In this document: in pieces, positions 44,437 through 56,880 of the stretch
How positions within the stretch are numbered: the first letter of the stretch is position 1
Layout of the letters: each line of letters begins with the position of its first letter
Origin: Micropterix aruncella
Lineage: Eukaryota > Arthropoda > Insecta > Lepidoptera > Micropterigidae
Direction of reading: 5' to 3'
Length of the DNA: 64,000 bases
NCBI GenBank assembly: GCA_944548615.1
Contig: OX155974.1
Span: forward strand, 3,038,001 to 3,102,000
Translations under genes and position numbers: made by a program
The notes under the pieces: model-generated
The model's database searches: none
Seen by the model: the letters and a program-made list of their open reading frames with translations, nothing else
Told to the model about the DNA's origin: nothing

Positions 44437-45006
44437 GCCTTATATAAATAAAGTTGTAACTTTTTTTCTCCACTTTTGTTGTACTTATGAAGTTACAAAT
44501 TTCTCATTTTATTTAATTTATTTGTTTCTTTGTTTTTTGGGCTACACAATGTAACCAAAAAATAACTAACGACTTTCATATTTCCAATTTTAAAAAGTAC
44601 ATACATAGGTATTTGTTAAGTTGCAATGCTATGAAAATTGATTTGTAAATTAAATCAAAATTTGGGCTCAGAAATTCATAAAAACTATGCTTAAGTAAGT
44701 GTGCATTTAACACATTTTTGAAGACTTTCGGACCCCCCGTTTTAAAGAGAGGGGTATTTCATACCCTTAGTCCCCCGGTGATGACCCCCCCCCAAATTGA
44801 AACCTAGATCCGCCCCTGGCCGTGGGTGCCTGAAGACATGGATAATGTTATAAAGTCCATTGTTGAATACATTTGTGGTTATGTGGTTAAAAAAATTGCG
44901 AAGAAAATCAAATGCGAACCCTGTGTGACCGTACTTTACGGTGACGTTAAAGTATGTTCACTTATATACTCGAAGGACGTAGGTGGCCTCTGGCCTTCGC
45001 AAGATG

Positions 45007-45227
45007 TTTATTATATAAATAAATAAAATACAAACGGAGCTGCCATGGAATTCACCGACCAAAAATCGGGCCCATCATATATAATTATTACACTTCTGGG
45101 AGTGAAGGGTGGATTCCGGACTAACGACCAGCGGTGGTAGGTTTAGGACAGCTATCTTGCCACATGTGAGCGTTCACCTTACCACCCATTCGAAGCCATA
45201 GAATTTGAGATGCAGAAATCGCGGTTT
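45007..45227 (-). mobile_element. R2-group LINE, 3' end, inverted copy
   Basis: The minus strand matches 48530-48745 (CTCAAATTCTATGGCTTCGA to the GGCAGCTCCGTTTGTATTTT tail). It is inserted in the P-element relic. Confidence 0.85.
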
Positions 45228-45345
45228 TAGATATTTTTATATAGATTTTATTTTATTTTAGATAATTCAATCTGAACGAGTATTCCATAAATGTGTTAAG
45301 GGAAAAAATATTAACGAGTTCATGTTTCAAAAATTGGTAAACGAT

Positions 45346-46112
45346 TGCCTTGTGTCCTGTATTTTTTTTTTAGTGTACTTGACAATCATATGTATGATTC
45401 GCCAGCATTATTTTTAATCATAAATACTTGCTAATAAAAGCAATAATTGAAACTTATTTTACAATTAGAATAAAGTATGAAGCAAAATTGCAAAATGCAT
45501 CAAAGGAAAGTTTGCGGCATTTTTATAATAAATTACTTCTGTTTGGCACAAAATAAAAATCGAATACATTGTATCTGTAGTTTTATTATTATTTCTTCTT
45601 AGTTATTGACACTTGTACACACGCGTTAAATCGGGAAACAAGATACCAGCCAATTTTTATCGATAATCTCAGTTTAGGCAGTGATTGCACAGCACTATTT
45701 TTGTCGCACACACGCACATTACACGCACACCACCGTATTTTTATTTTAGTCTCGCCCCACTGACTATTGCCAATCTAACGGTAGTATAATAAATCTATGG
45801 CTAATAACGCTCAGGCCACTTTTTATACACAAAAATATGTCTCCTGTAAAAAAGTTGGTTTGTTGATGTATCACTCTGAGAAAACGTTTCTCAATTGTGG
45901 TCTGAGAGTTGGCATTGGCGTAACTCACCGCATTACTCGCAGTGATGAATGGAGTTTAATTTCCAAGATTTACAATTTTAAATTAAACTCTTTCCACCTC
46001 AGCTGAATGATGAATTCTTCTTATGTCGTCATATTCCTTTTCCGTCATGTACATGAATATATATTGCCATGGAAGCGAATGAACGTAGGTCACACAATCA
46101 ACATGATATTCT
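45346..46112. other. Unassigned stretch
   Basis: AT-rich; may hold the P-element 3' end. Short frames at 45797-46198 have no recognisable domain. Confidence 0.35.
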
Positions 46113-48745
46113 TCGTTTATTTCACTGGTTTGTATCTCAACTCCATCACTAGATGCTTCTCAACCTCCTTTTGCTTCTCAACCTCCATCACTAGATGAGA
46201 TTCTTAATCAAGTAAAGAGGAAGCCGTCGGGCTCTACTCCGGGTCCCGATGGTATTCCCTATTTAGTATACAAAAAATGCCCCTGCCTTCTGCAATATTT
46301 AGGATCCATCTTCCGAAATATATGGAATAGCGGTGTAGTCCCACAGAATTTTGGCCGAGCGACAGTCATCTTAATTCCGAAGGTCCCAGTTTGCACCGGA
46401 CCAAAGGACGCTCGGCCCATTGCTCTCACAGACACTGTGGCCAAAATCTTTTTTAGCATAGTCCACACGAGGATGAGTGAATTTATGCACCGGAATGAGT
46501 ACCTTGGAGTATCAGTTCAAAAAGGCTTCATGCGCGGCGTCTCGGGCTGCCTCGAGCACAACTCTCTCCTGGCTGCTGCCATCAAGGATGCGAGACAGCA
46601 CGAACGCCAAATCAATGTATGCTGGCTCGACCTAGAGAATGCCTTTGGGTCAGTCCGACACAGTCTCCTCCACTTTGCACTCCGCTGGTACAACTTCCCA
46701 CCAGTCGTGCGTGACATTGTAGCCTCCTACTACAACTGTCTGACTTTCCATGTTAAAACGCAAGAATGGACTACCCGCTCTATACCATATTCAATTGGAC
46801 TATTTCAGGGCTGTTGCCTCTCCCCGACGATTTTTAATATAGTTTTTAATATACTTCTGGAAAGCCTGAGCCAGTTTGACAGGAAGTGGGGCTACCGTTT
46901 TAAAACAGACGGCCAATACACCTCGTCGTGCCTCGCTTTTGCCGACGACCTAACTTTCATCACCAGAAGCCCCAAGCAGCTTTCCCTGCTATTACAGAAA
47001 GTGGAGCTTTTCTGCGACTGGTCAGGCTGTATAAAAGTGAAGCCCTCCAAATGTTTTTGCCTTGGACTCGCCCGCATGGGCACAAAATTTACATCCTATG
47101 ACCCCAAATTGGTCTATAAGGGCTCTAATATCTCCCTTATAGACCCAAACAATCATTTCAAATTCCTCGGCAGAAAAATCACCCATCAGGGAAAAGACGT
47201 CTCGGGCGATCATGTTATAGAGCATTTCAAAAGTTGCCTGGCGAAAATAGATGCCTTGCTAATTTCTGGCCCTCGTAAGGCCTGGATCTATGACAATTAT
47301 CTAACGTCACATTTGTCATGGCCCTTTCTTATTTACGATTTTACCAAAACCCAACTGTCCCGTCTAGATGCACTGGTGACAGCTAGTTTAAAATCCTGGC
47401 TGTCCTTAGCCAAACCAGCTGACCCCTCGACTCTCTTCAGGTCCAAACAAAATTTTGGGCTAGCGCTTAAACTGCCCTCTCTGCTCTACGCCAACTCCAG
47501 AATAACCAAAAATTCGATTCTGTGCAATTCCAAAGATCCGGCAATATCGAAGCACGTAATAAGTGGCTGTAGTGATTCAAATGAACTACAAGCCCGCGTA
47601 GACTTCCACAAAAGGTTCCTTACTGGAATCAGCCAGAATGGCACTGGTCTGGGGTATGGCAGTACAACCACGAGCGACGTGGACTTGAAGAAGTCTCTTT
47701 TGCGGGGAGATTACGACAGCAAGAGTATGGCTCATGCTATTGGCCTTCAATGCCAGAATGACTGGACAACAATTGGTGACTTTTGCATTCCGCCTCCAAT
47801 GCACTGGAAGGTAATGCTCTATGACTGGACGCCAGAGATGCTGAAATTTTATTTGAATGCCTTTCAGCATACACTTCCAGACCCCAGTAACCTCGCTCGT
47901 TGGAGCTTTGCCGAGGATAGTTCTTGTCCCCTCTGTAGCAATACCCCTTGCACAGCTAGACACATTCTAGCTGGCTGCAAGGTGGCCTTAGATCAAGGAC
48001 GGTACACTTACCGCCATGACAAAGTTCTCGCTGTTATTCGCGAGGTAATTAGTCTCTCAGTGGCTCGTGCCAACAAGGGTTTGACAGTATCCTCCAAACC
48101 CCCAATACAGTTTGTGCGGGATGGCTCTAAAGGCAAAAAACATTTAACTACAAAACCTTTCTCAATAATCGAGAAAGCTACAGATTGGACTCTGGAGGTT
48201 GATTCGGTCTCTAAGCAGTATAAATTCCCTGAAAGTCTCGGATGCACAGCCCTCCGTCCAGATATAACTCTTTACTCTCTATCTCGGAAGGTGGCTCTTA
48301 TTGTAGAATTAACTGTTCCATGGGAATCAAATATCCCAAAAGACCACGAGTACAAATTAAATAAATACCATGATCTTGCAAATGCCGTAACCCGGAACGG
48401 CTTCACTGTTCATCTTCACGCGGTGGAAGTTGGCGCTCGTGGCCTGCCAGCTAAATCTCTATTTCACCTCTTTAAAGATCTTGGCCTTTCCAGAAAAATA
48501 ATCAACTCTTTCTTAGAAAAATTATCTAAAACTGCGATTTGCGCATCTCAAATTCTATGGCTTCGAAGGGGGAGTGAATGGGTGGCAAGGTGAACGCTCA
48601 CATGTGGCAAGACAGCTGTCCTAAACCTACCACAGCCGGTTCGTAAGTCCGGAATCCACTGCTCACCCCCCAGAAGTGTAAAAAATAGTATTATGATGGG
48701 CCCGACTCTGGTCGGTGAATTCCATGGCAGCTCCGTTTGTATTTA
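46113..48745 (+). mobile_element. R2-group LINE, longest copy (5'-truncated)
   Basis: The reverse-transcriptase frame opens at about 46116 and ends at 48593. The 3' untranslated part ends with GGCAGCTCCGTTTGTATTTA. The N-terminal zinc-finger/Myb region expected for the group is missing. Two further 3' ends of the family are at 36180 and 45007. Confidence 0.88.
46116..48593 (+). CDS. R2-group reverse transcriptase with restriction-like endonuclease
   Basis: A continuous frame of about 826 codons; ATG-independent at the left because the copy is truncated. It begins with the finger region (PSGSTPGPDGIPYLVY, ARPIALTDTVAKIFF). The palm has CWLDLENAFGSVRH, LFQGCCLSPTIFN and catalytic LAFADDLTF. 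A thumb follows. A C-terminal zinc knuckle CPLC-x8-H-x4-C lies near 47925. The endonuclease signature RPDITLYSLSRKVALIVE with ELTVPWE lies near 48254-48330. Such elements nick target DNA and prime reverse transcription on it. The glycine-cysteine-x-EH motif (GCLEHNSLLAAAI) is NeSL/Utopia-like. No premature stop was seen, so decay is limited to the 5' end. The clade within the R2 group is uncertain. Confidence 0.88.
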   Translation, partial: FISLVCISTPSLDASQPPFASQPPSLDEILNQVKRKPSGSTPGPDGIPYLVYKKCPCLLQYLGSIFRNIWNSGVVPQNFGRATVILIPKVPVCTGPKDARPIALTDTVAKIFFSIVHTRMSEFMHRNEYLGVSVQKGFMRGVSGCLEHNSLLAAAIKDARQHERQINVCWLDLENAFGSVRHSLLHFALRWYNFPPVVRDIVASYYNCLTFHVKTQEWTTRSIPYSIGLFQGCCLSPTIFNIVFNILLESLSQFDRKWGYRFKTDGQYTSSCLAFADDLTFITRSPKQLSLLLQKVELFCDWSGCIKVKPSKCFCLGLARMGTKFTSYDPKLVYKGSNISLIDPNNHFKFLGRKITHQGKDVSGDHVIEHFKSCLAKIDALLISGPRKAWIYDNYLTSHLSWPFLIYDFTKTQLSRLDALVTASLKSWLSLAKPADPSTLFRSKQNFGLALKLPSLLYANSRITKNSILCNSKDPAISKHVISGCSDSNELQARVDFHKRFLTGISQNGTGLGYGSTTTSDVDLKKSLLRGDYDSKSMAHAIGLQCQNDWTTIGDFCIPPPMHWKVMLYDWTPEMLKFYLNAFQHTLPDPSNLARWSFAEDSSCPLCSNTPCTARHILAGCKVALDQGRYTYRHDKVLAVIREVISLSVARANKGLTVSSKPPIQFVRDGSKGKKHLTTKPFSIIEKATDWTLEVDSVSKQYKFPESLGCTALRPDITLYSLSRKVALIVELTVPWESNIPKDHEYKLNKYHDLANAVTRNGFTVHLHAVEVGARGLPAKSLFHLFKDLGLSRKIINSFLEKLSKTAICASQILWLRRGSEWVAR

Positions 48746-48919
48746 TTATATACTTTGTAGATACAATATTTAAGTTAAATTTTTTCTTAAACGAAAACTT
48801 ATGAACATTCGGTTCATTTGTCACTCCTGTATCTATTATATTATTCGTCGACACAGCCGCGACATTGTCCATTTTGATGAATACTGACGATGTTGACTCG
48901 AGCGACACACCTTATATAT
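48746..48919 (-). promoter_or_regulatory. TATA/Inr promoter and truncated start of an unknown gene
   Basis: On the minus strand TATATAAGG (48911-48919) precedes CGTCAGTATTC at the expected start-site distance, then ATG at 48872. The frame reads MDNVAAVSTNNIIDTG for about 40 codons until sequence belonging to the R2-group LINE end begins. No family is recognised. It could be an LTR element or a host gene cut by the LINE. Confidence 0.4.
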
Positions 48920-49506
48920 TCTTTCATTGACGATAATAAAACACCAACCTCTTGGGTCTGGTTGTTGTGTTGGGTGGGTCTACATGGTATGACTCATCGT
49001 GTTGAATCGTGTTAGATCCTGTCATAACCTGTTATGCCCCGGCTACACGCTCCGTCATGCCTGCGAGCATGAACGCACAAACCAAAGAGCGTGCGAAAGA
49101 GCGCGCGTGTGGCCGGCAAGACGGTAGCTCGCGCAGTCCCGGAAGAGCGGCTCGTGCAATCGTCGTCATGTTGAAGATTTGACCGCGCGGTTTTAGTTTG
49201 CACGGTTTTGCCTGAGCGTGTGGCCGGTCATCGAGCCGCTCTTGAATCCGCTCCTCAGTCCGGCAACGTTGTTTACGTTTCCAAAATTGTTATTTCAGAA
49301 CGAGTTGTTTGTAAATATTCTGAATGGGTGATGTACGCGGTTATTCGAAGGAATTTTTGAGTCAATTCATAGAATTGTATCAATCATTTCCGGCATTGTG
49401 GAAAATAAAGAGCAAGGACTATTCCGACCGGAACAAAAAAAACCATGCGTATCATGTAATGATTGAAAAATTAAAAGAGGTATGTAAATATTACTTAACA
49501 CTTGAA

Positions 49507-49527
49507 ATCGGCCGCTATTAATATATG

Positions 49528-49606
<79 letters not shown>
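49507..49606. repeat. (TA)n microsatellite
   Basis: Same position relative to the MADF exon as the array at 17272. Confidence 0.95.
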
Positions 49607-51429
<1,823 letters not shown>

Positions 51430-51655
51430 CGTTTAAAGGATGACACTTTGATGAAAAAATAAAAATAATAAAAGCCACTTACATAGCTGGAAGGTTTTCC
51501 CGGACTGGACTGGGAAATGCTTATTGTTTAAATGAGATGTATTTTTGGATGAGTACCACTTTCGACGGTACACTGTAGGTTTAATGGGATCCCTTTATCG
51601 CTAGCGAACGATCACCCTTCATCCACATCTCAAAAACAAAGCGTATCCTTTTGCA

Positions 51656-51658
<3 letters not shown>

Positions 51659-51745
<87 letters not shown>
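51659..51745. repeat. (TA)n microsatellite
   Basis: Third TA array in the MADF intron, 60 bp before exon 2. Confidence 0.95.
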
Positions 51746-51747
<2 letters not shown>

Positions 51748-52189
51748 TTTGTCCATTATTTATTACCTATGTTTATTTATTTCAAAAATGAATTTATTGC
51801 AATGCAGGTAGAACCAAATGCAACAAGAGACATGGTCTGCAAAAAGTTGAATTCTTTGAGAAGTTTCTCAAAAGTCAGGTGCCAGTGCAGAAGACATTTA
51901 TCAACCATCCTTGTGGTACTATGAGTTATTAGCATTCGTAGATGAGCAAGAAACTGCTCGGGATCCTATATCAAATTTTCTGGAGTCCATGGTATCCGAG
52001 GTAAATAATCACTGTGTTTATAATAGGTATTATAATTTTAGTCCTTTTTGTTATGGATATAGAGTCAAATTTCGTTATTTTTTTGGATTTGCGTCAATTG
52101 AGAAAAAAAACATGGATAATATAAAAAAAACTTATTTATTAAACAATGCTCACTTTTACAATGTCATAAACTTAAGTTAGATTCAAAAA

Positions 52190-52850
52190 TGAAAGTATAT
52201 TTATAAGTTACAATGTTTAACCGTGGCAAAACCATATTGCTTTGCCACGGTACACTACCTTCATTATTAAAATAACATAAAAAATGATCTCTAGTCTGTT
52301 TGGCATCTCTGGAAATACTCCTATAACGTCCTCCCTGTAAATCAATTAGATTAGAATCATCTGTTCTTAAACCGTCCCTATTGTCGTCGTCCAAGCTTCC
52401 AATAGGAGTATATGTTGAAGCATATTTTCTTCTCAAAAAGTTATGGAGTACACAACATGTCATGACAAGGGTATCTATATTTTCTAGGTTTACATTAATA
52501 CTGGTATGAAAAATTCGAAATCTATTAGCTAAAATACCAAACGCATTCTCTACAACTCGCCCTTGCCTTTGACAGACGGTAATTAAATATTTCACGTTCA
52601 TATGTTAATTCTCTTTGATTAAATGGTTTTAAAAAATGTGGCGTTAACGCAAAAGCTTCATCACCAATAAACACATAATTAAGCATTTTATTCTCACCCA
52701 TTGAGATGATCAATGTCCGGAATGTGTAATGTGTTATCTTTTCAATTTATTGTAAAATATTGTTTGTTCTCTATAACACCTCCATCAGAAATCCTCCCAT
52801 TCACGCCAAATACTGATATTATGAACTCATAAATTAGCATTCAACAACAT
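52190..52850 (-). pseudogene. HARBI1-type (PIF/Harbinger) transposase remnant
   Basis: On the minus strand: ISVFGVNGRISDGGVIEN (about 52810, with a catalytic aspartate region), MLNYVFIGDEAFALTPHFLK and REIFNYRLSKAR (52700-52575). After a frameshift come RVVENAFGILANRFRIF and TLVMTCCVLHNFLRRKY (52570-52400). These are ordered blocks of the DDE nuclease. The N-terminal third is missing, cut at the junction with the plus-strand SWIM/YqaJ module near 52850. It probably belongs to the same element as the MADF exons. Confidence 0.85.
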
Positions 52851-53525
52851 GTGACGCTAATATACGATGAAAAGGAATCCACCATTAAAAATTTTCAGTG
52901 TCACGATTGCGCCGCGAGTGCTGAGGGTTGCAAACATGCTATAGCGTTTTTGTCATGGGTGCATCGTAGAAATGAAGACCCAGCTCCAACGTCAGTAAAG
53001 TGCTACTGGTGTAGGGCTAAATTATCATGCGTGGGCTCAGATGTAAAGTTTATGAAGATAAAAGAAATAGGAGAACACCAACAGCTGCAAATCATGCATT
53101 CGCATGATAGCAAACTGCCATCTGTATCGACAGATGGCAGTTTCATTAAGTCTGTAATGGAAGAATACAGAAAAAGAAATATAGAAACACAGTTAAGTAA
53201 ATATTACAATGACCATTGAACTTTCGATCCACTTATTACAAATAATTTAGATGACAAGCTGTTCTTAGAATACTGTTCAGAAAATATGGATAGTAGTGCT
53301 CGTAACATTATCTCCAAACAAACAATAGAAAAAGCCGATAGTCGATTATGGCATGAAAGAACTTTACATTCGAATCACCGCCAAGGAGGGCTACGAATTA
53401 GCCCACTGTAAAACTTTAAATGGATCGCTGGTGGAATCATACTTGGAGCAAACAGTATCAAAGACAACTCCAGCCATGAGACGGGGAAGGGTTTTGGAAT
53501 CGCATGTTTTTGATTTAATTTGGTG
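52845..53525 (+). pseudogene. SWIM zinc finger + YqaJ nuclease gene fragment (module copy B)
   Basis: The frame 52851-53219 has a SWIM-type motif, FQCHDCAASAEGCKHAIAFL (C-x2-C..C-x-H), and a downstream CYWC. Beyond a stop, other frames continue with EKADSRLWHE, then ELAHCKTLNGSLVESY and AMRRGRVLESHVFDLIW, the YqaJ exonuclease-like core. The N-terminal part is cut off. About 24 bases present in copy C at 61556-61580 are missing here, and the nuclease part is frameshifted. YqaJ proteins are known to me as partners encoded by ISL2EU-type DNA transposons, which suggests a mobile origin. Confidence 0.75.
53112..53143. repeat. Perfect 14-bp hairpin in the SWIM/YqaJ frame
   Basis: AAACTGCCATCTGT, loop ATCG, then the exact complement. 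The same hairpin occurs in copy C at 60247-60278. It encodes KLPSVSTDGSF. Confidence 0.9.
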
Positions 53526-53785
53526 AACTGGATGTATTCGTACACCAAGCAACAAGTATTTACAATGCATAGGTACTTCGTGATGACATTTTGATAATAT
53601 TTCCTAACGAAATGATTTTAAGCGGTTGATGCGTCCTTCACCAGCGAGCTTCGCTAGAGAAAAAATAAAAATACCGTAGGTATTTTAAGTAACAAATATT
53701 TTTAGGAAAATAGAAAAAGAACCGTTCCCAAACTCATTATGAAATAGTTAGATATTACCTAAACCAACTAATATACAGGATGTTT
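53526..53785. other. Post-YqaJ flank shared by module copies B and C
   Basis: No frame. It matches 61866-62110 closely, with GCCAGCGAGCTTCGCTAGAG-type sequence near its middle. Confidence 0.6.
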
Positions 53786-54245
53786 TTACTGCACGGGCAT
53801 TTTTTATTGGGTTAATTAGTACAACGAAGTAAGCAACTTTTGATAAATACATTTAGAAAAAACCACAAGATTTTTATTTTTGGAAAAACGGATTTTAGTT
53901 TTGTTAGATAAAGGTTGAGAAAAAGTTGACTGTTAGATAAAGGTTTGAGAAAAATTTAAGCGCGCTGCGCCATCTAGCGGTAGGTTTTATATCGTAAATA
54001 AACAATATTAGTGACTTTTAAATCCATTGCTTAAATATGTGCTCCTGTTAGGCAGTTTTCAAAGCGGCCACCAGCCGAATTTACATACAGCTAGGAAGCG
54101 CACCATGATCATAGCTTTTTACACTATTAAAAAAACACAAAACGTTAATTTAAAAAAATATAAAATGTTTTTTCTTTTATTTTAGTTGCTTATTTTGTTG
54201 TACTGATTCACCTACTGAAAAATGCCCGTGGAGTAAGTAAAAACA
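53786..54245. mobile_element. MITE between YqaJ and zinc-finger genes (copy B)
   Basis: The ends are TTTTTACTGCACGGGCATTT and (inverted) TTTTTACTTACTCCACGGGC, followed on both sides by AATYAGTACAACRAA-type inner repeats, so the inverted repeat spans about 50 bp. The interior holds GCGCCATCTAGCGGTAGGTT. No transposase. Confidence 0.8.
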
Positions 54246-54406
54246 ACTTGTATAAATATTGAATTTTATATTCCATTATGTGGCAATACTAAATACGAAA
54301 CGTCAAAATAATGACATCTGTTTACAGTGTAGATCGTGTAAGTTTCTGCAGTTTTCCGCTTTGTTTTACCTCTTTACATACCTAATAAAAAGTATAAATA
54401 TTCACC

Positions 54407-55519
54407 ATGGAAAGGCAGGAAAATTATGAAAATAATGCAGACATTAAAGTGAAGATAGAATTAGAGTCCGATGTCGAAGACAGGATGCCAAGTTGCTCTG
54501 GCAATAAATACAGTGATACGTTGAAACCAGAAAGCGATATTTGCTACAAAGAAGAGCAACCAAACTCTTCTTATATGGAAGCAAATATTCTGGAATTTGA
54601 AGAAGAGACAGTGTCTTTCATAAAACCCGAAGGAAGCGTGATGAAAGAGATCAAAGTATTGTTAACGAAATTTGATAAATTCACATGCGTTGTCTGCGAT
54701 CGCCATCTAGACAGAAGCGTGCCAATGGGAGCATGCAAGCATTACAATGAAATTGTGCTATTTTGCAAAAATTGTGTTAAGCCAAATGGGAAGAAATATA
54801 TGTGTGTCAAATGTAGCTATGGATTGAGTAGTAGATTTCATCTAATTGAGCATGTTGATATAGTGCATAGGAAATTTAGGAAATTTAAGTGTGAAGAGTG
54901 TGACAGGGCATTTTCATATAGAGAAAGTTTGAAAACACACGTCCAATCGATCCATCGCAAACTAAAGCATGCGTGTCAGCAGTGTAAGAAAGTATTTTCT
55001 TTTCGCATCTCCTTACTACGGCATGTAAATTTCACTCACCGGCAGTTGAATGTATTCACGTGTGATTTATGCAACAAAGAATTTCCAAATCGAACACGCT
55101 TTAAACGGCACATCGATGGCGTTCATAGAAAAATGAAGGAATTTGAATGTAAGGAATGCAAACGCGCTTTCTTTAAGAGTGGTCATTTAATTCAACATGT
55201 CAATTCTGTCCACCGGAAATTGAAGCCTTTTGCGTGTGACAAATGCAATCGTAGTTTTGCAAGGCGTGCAAATTTAAAGAAACATTTAAACGCAGCCCAT
55301 CTCAGAATTAAGTATAGTTGTGCGGAATGTAACAAAGCGTTCACAGAAAAGGGGAATCTAATCAAACATATAAATGTAATACACCGAAAAATTAAGCCCT
55401 TTGTTTGTACAATATGCAAGCATGCATTTGGTCAGAAATTTCAGCATAAAAATCACATGACTGCTGCCAAATGCCAATTAAAAAATATTAAACAATCGAA
55501 AAGCAACGGTCGGCGGTAG
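54407..55519 (+). CDS. Eight-finger C2H2 zinc-finger protein (370 aa), intact copy
   Basis: The ATG sits in a good context (CACCATGG). Residues 1-90 are acidic. A Cys-rich unit (CVVC at 94 to CKNC at 120) may bind zinc. Then eight fingers from 131 to 356 start YMCVKC, FKCEEC, HACQQC, FTCDLC, FECKEC, FACDKC, YSCAEC and FVCTIC; the last ends in H-x5-C rather than H-x3-H. The tail is basic. Linkers are HRK(L/M/I)K-type, not the common TGEKP. Such proteins usually bind DNA in the nucleus, but the target is unknown. It is one of three copies in the window: the copy at 5781-8210 is broken and the one at 62762 truncated. It may be a host gene caught in segmental duplication or cargo of a mobile module. 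Confidence 0.85.
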   Translation: MERQENYENNADIKVKIELESDVEDRMPSCSGNKYSDTLKPESDICYKEEQPNSSYMEANILEFEEETVSFIKPEGSVMKEIKVLLTKFDKFTCVVCDRHLDRSVPMGACKHYNEIVLFCKNCVKPNGKKYMCVKCSYGLSSRFHLIEHVDIVHRKFRKFKCEECDRAFSYRESLKTHVQSIHRKLKHACQQCKKVFSFRISLLRHVNFTHRQLNVFTCDLCNKEFPNRTRFKRHIDGVHRKMKEFECKECKRAFFKSGHLIQHVNSVHRKLKPFACDKCNRSFARRANLKKHLNAAHLRIKYSCAECNKAFTEKGNLIKHINVIHRKIKPFVCTICKHAFGQKFQHKNHMTAAKCQLKNIKQSKSNGRR

Positions 55520-56880
55520 ACCTTTGATGAGTACTCTTCGTCTTCTAAGGAAGCAGAACATAGTGCATTGCTGAAGCACGAACACTTTTTTAGTTGAAAT
55601 CGAACAAGGCGATCTCCAGTTGGTAGTATATTCTATTGTATGTATGCATTTTATTTTTTAGTTACTTTTTGTGAATTTTTATTTACCTACGAACAGCCAA
55701 TACGGAACAATCAAATGCGTTTACTGATATGATTTTAATTGCTTAAAAACCTATATTTAAGTGTGTATGTTTATTATATTATTATATAATTTATACGGAA
55801 CAGTCAAATGCATTTATTGATAATTCTAATGCCTTTAAATTTACCTAGATTTAAGTGTAAGTGTTTATTCTGGATTGTAAGTCAGAAATCTAGTTTTTAT
55901 GGACCAGTTGAAATAATAAAATGAGCAGAACATGGGTTTGTTAAGACGCGGAGAAAATGTAAATAGGTATAATGTTTTTAAAAATAAGGTATATTTTTTT
56001 GTAAAATTTTGTAGTCCAGAGATTTTTTGCGGTAAGAATGTTCATATAGAGTTTACAGATACAGCATCAATGGGACCGATTGCGTTTCTCCGTGCACTAA
56101 AACTGAAATTAGTTCAAGCGAATGAGATAGAGCAATGCGTTAGAGCGGAATACGAAACGAACGATCGTCTATAAAAACTACCTCTCGAACCGTCCAAATA
56201 AATTTGAACACATTTCGTGCGGTGTAAGATCCATATGTTTAATAGTTATAAGCTATAAGATAAGTTTAATGGTTTTAAGTTATAAGATATAAGTCTAAGA
56301 TCCATAGTGTTTTAATATTATGTCGTTCGGATCAATATTATTAGTGTTTTATTCCACCTACCCCTTAATTAAAAAAGGTGCCGGTTTCTGCAATGTTTTA
56401 TGGTAGCTATTAGTAGTTTAATTATAAATAATGTTATTATCAATATTAAATGTAACTTTCGCTACTATTATGTGATTTAATTTCATATCAAAATCTTGTC
56501 ATTTGCCAGCTAATAATTGGAATTTCGTCTGCCGCTCAGTTCAACGAATGGTGTTCAAAGCGGCAGATAAAATGGGTTATATCTAGGATATATCTTTCTT
56601 CCGTTTCATAAATTTCAAGACTCTGAGGGTATTAATGAACAGTTTCGGTAAGTTAACATTCCTTTGTATTACGGACTTTGTTTCGTCGTGTCATATCTAC
56701 TTGGATGGTCATCGACGGTCATCTATTTTGATCAACATCTACCTACTTGGATTGTCATCATTATCATAGTTGGTGGTTTCGTAGAAACATTTCAACACTT
56801 CATCGTAATAATTTAGCAACCTGACTACTGCAAGGAATTAAAAATTAATTAGGTGAGAGAGTACAACGATTGGCACTTTA
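55520..56880 (+). repeat. 3' flank of the zinc-finger module (copy B)
   Basis: It matches the minus strand of 4399-5780 and partly 12295-12440. It contains an 80-codon frame at 55932-56174 (FCSPEIFCGKNVHIEFTDTA) shared with copy A, without a recognised domain. Homology to copy A ends at GATTGGCAC near 56877. Confidence 0.75.

Larger units (their letters stand above)
40341..44818 (+). mobile_element. 4.5-kb hAT element nested in the P-element
   Basis: The termini are CAGTGGCGGATTTAGG and (inverted) CAGGGGCGGATCTAGG. The flanking 8-mers GCCGTGGG at 40333-40340 and 44819-44826 are identical. Removing the element restores the P-element frame (SMPWAVPEDMDN). It carries a two-exon transposase and a poly(A) signal near 44449. 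Confidence 0.93.
38600..45345 (+). pseudogene. P-element (THAP9-like) transposase pseudogene, split by other elements
   Basis: Segments in order: coiled-coil region (38645-38885), then FVLTLHFYSPRAYNYMRKK through VIALMFDEMSIC (38895-39140), whose D is the expected first catalytic residue. Next come HGYVDVGNHIHGDYVD to about 39370 and YKLQSDIGLHLANKITAKH to about 39835. Then FLPTYKLSQDHLETFFSAVR, a P-element signature, to 40340. After a 4.5-kb hAT the frame resumes at 44827 (VPEDMDNVIKSIVEYICGYV); after an R2-group LINE end it resumes near 45255 (ERVFHKCVKGKNINEF). Stops near 38889, 39138 and 39834 and several frameshifts make it dead. No THAP zinc finger was found upstream. Terminal repeats were not identified. 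Confidence 0.85.
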
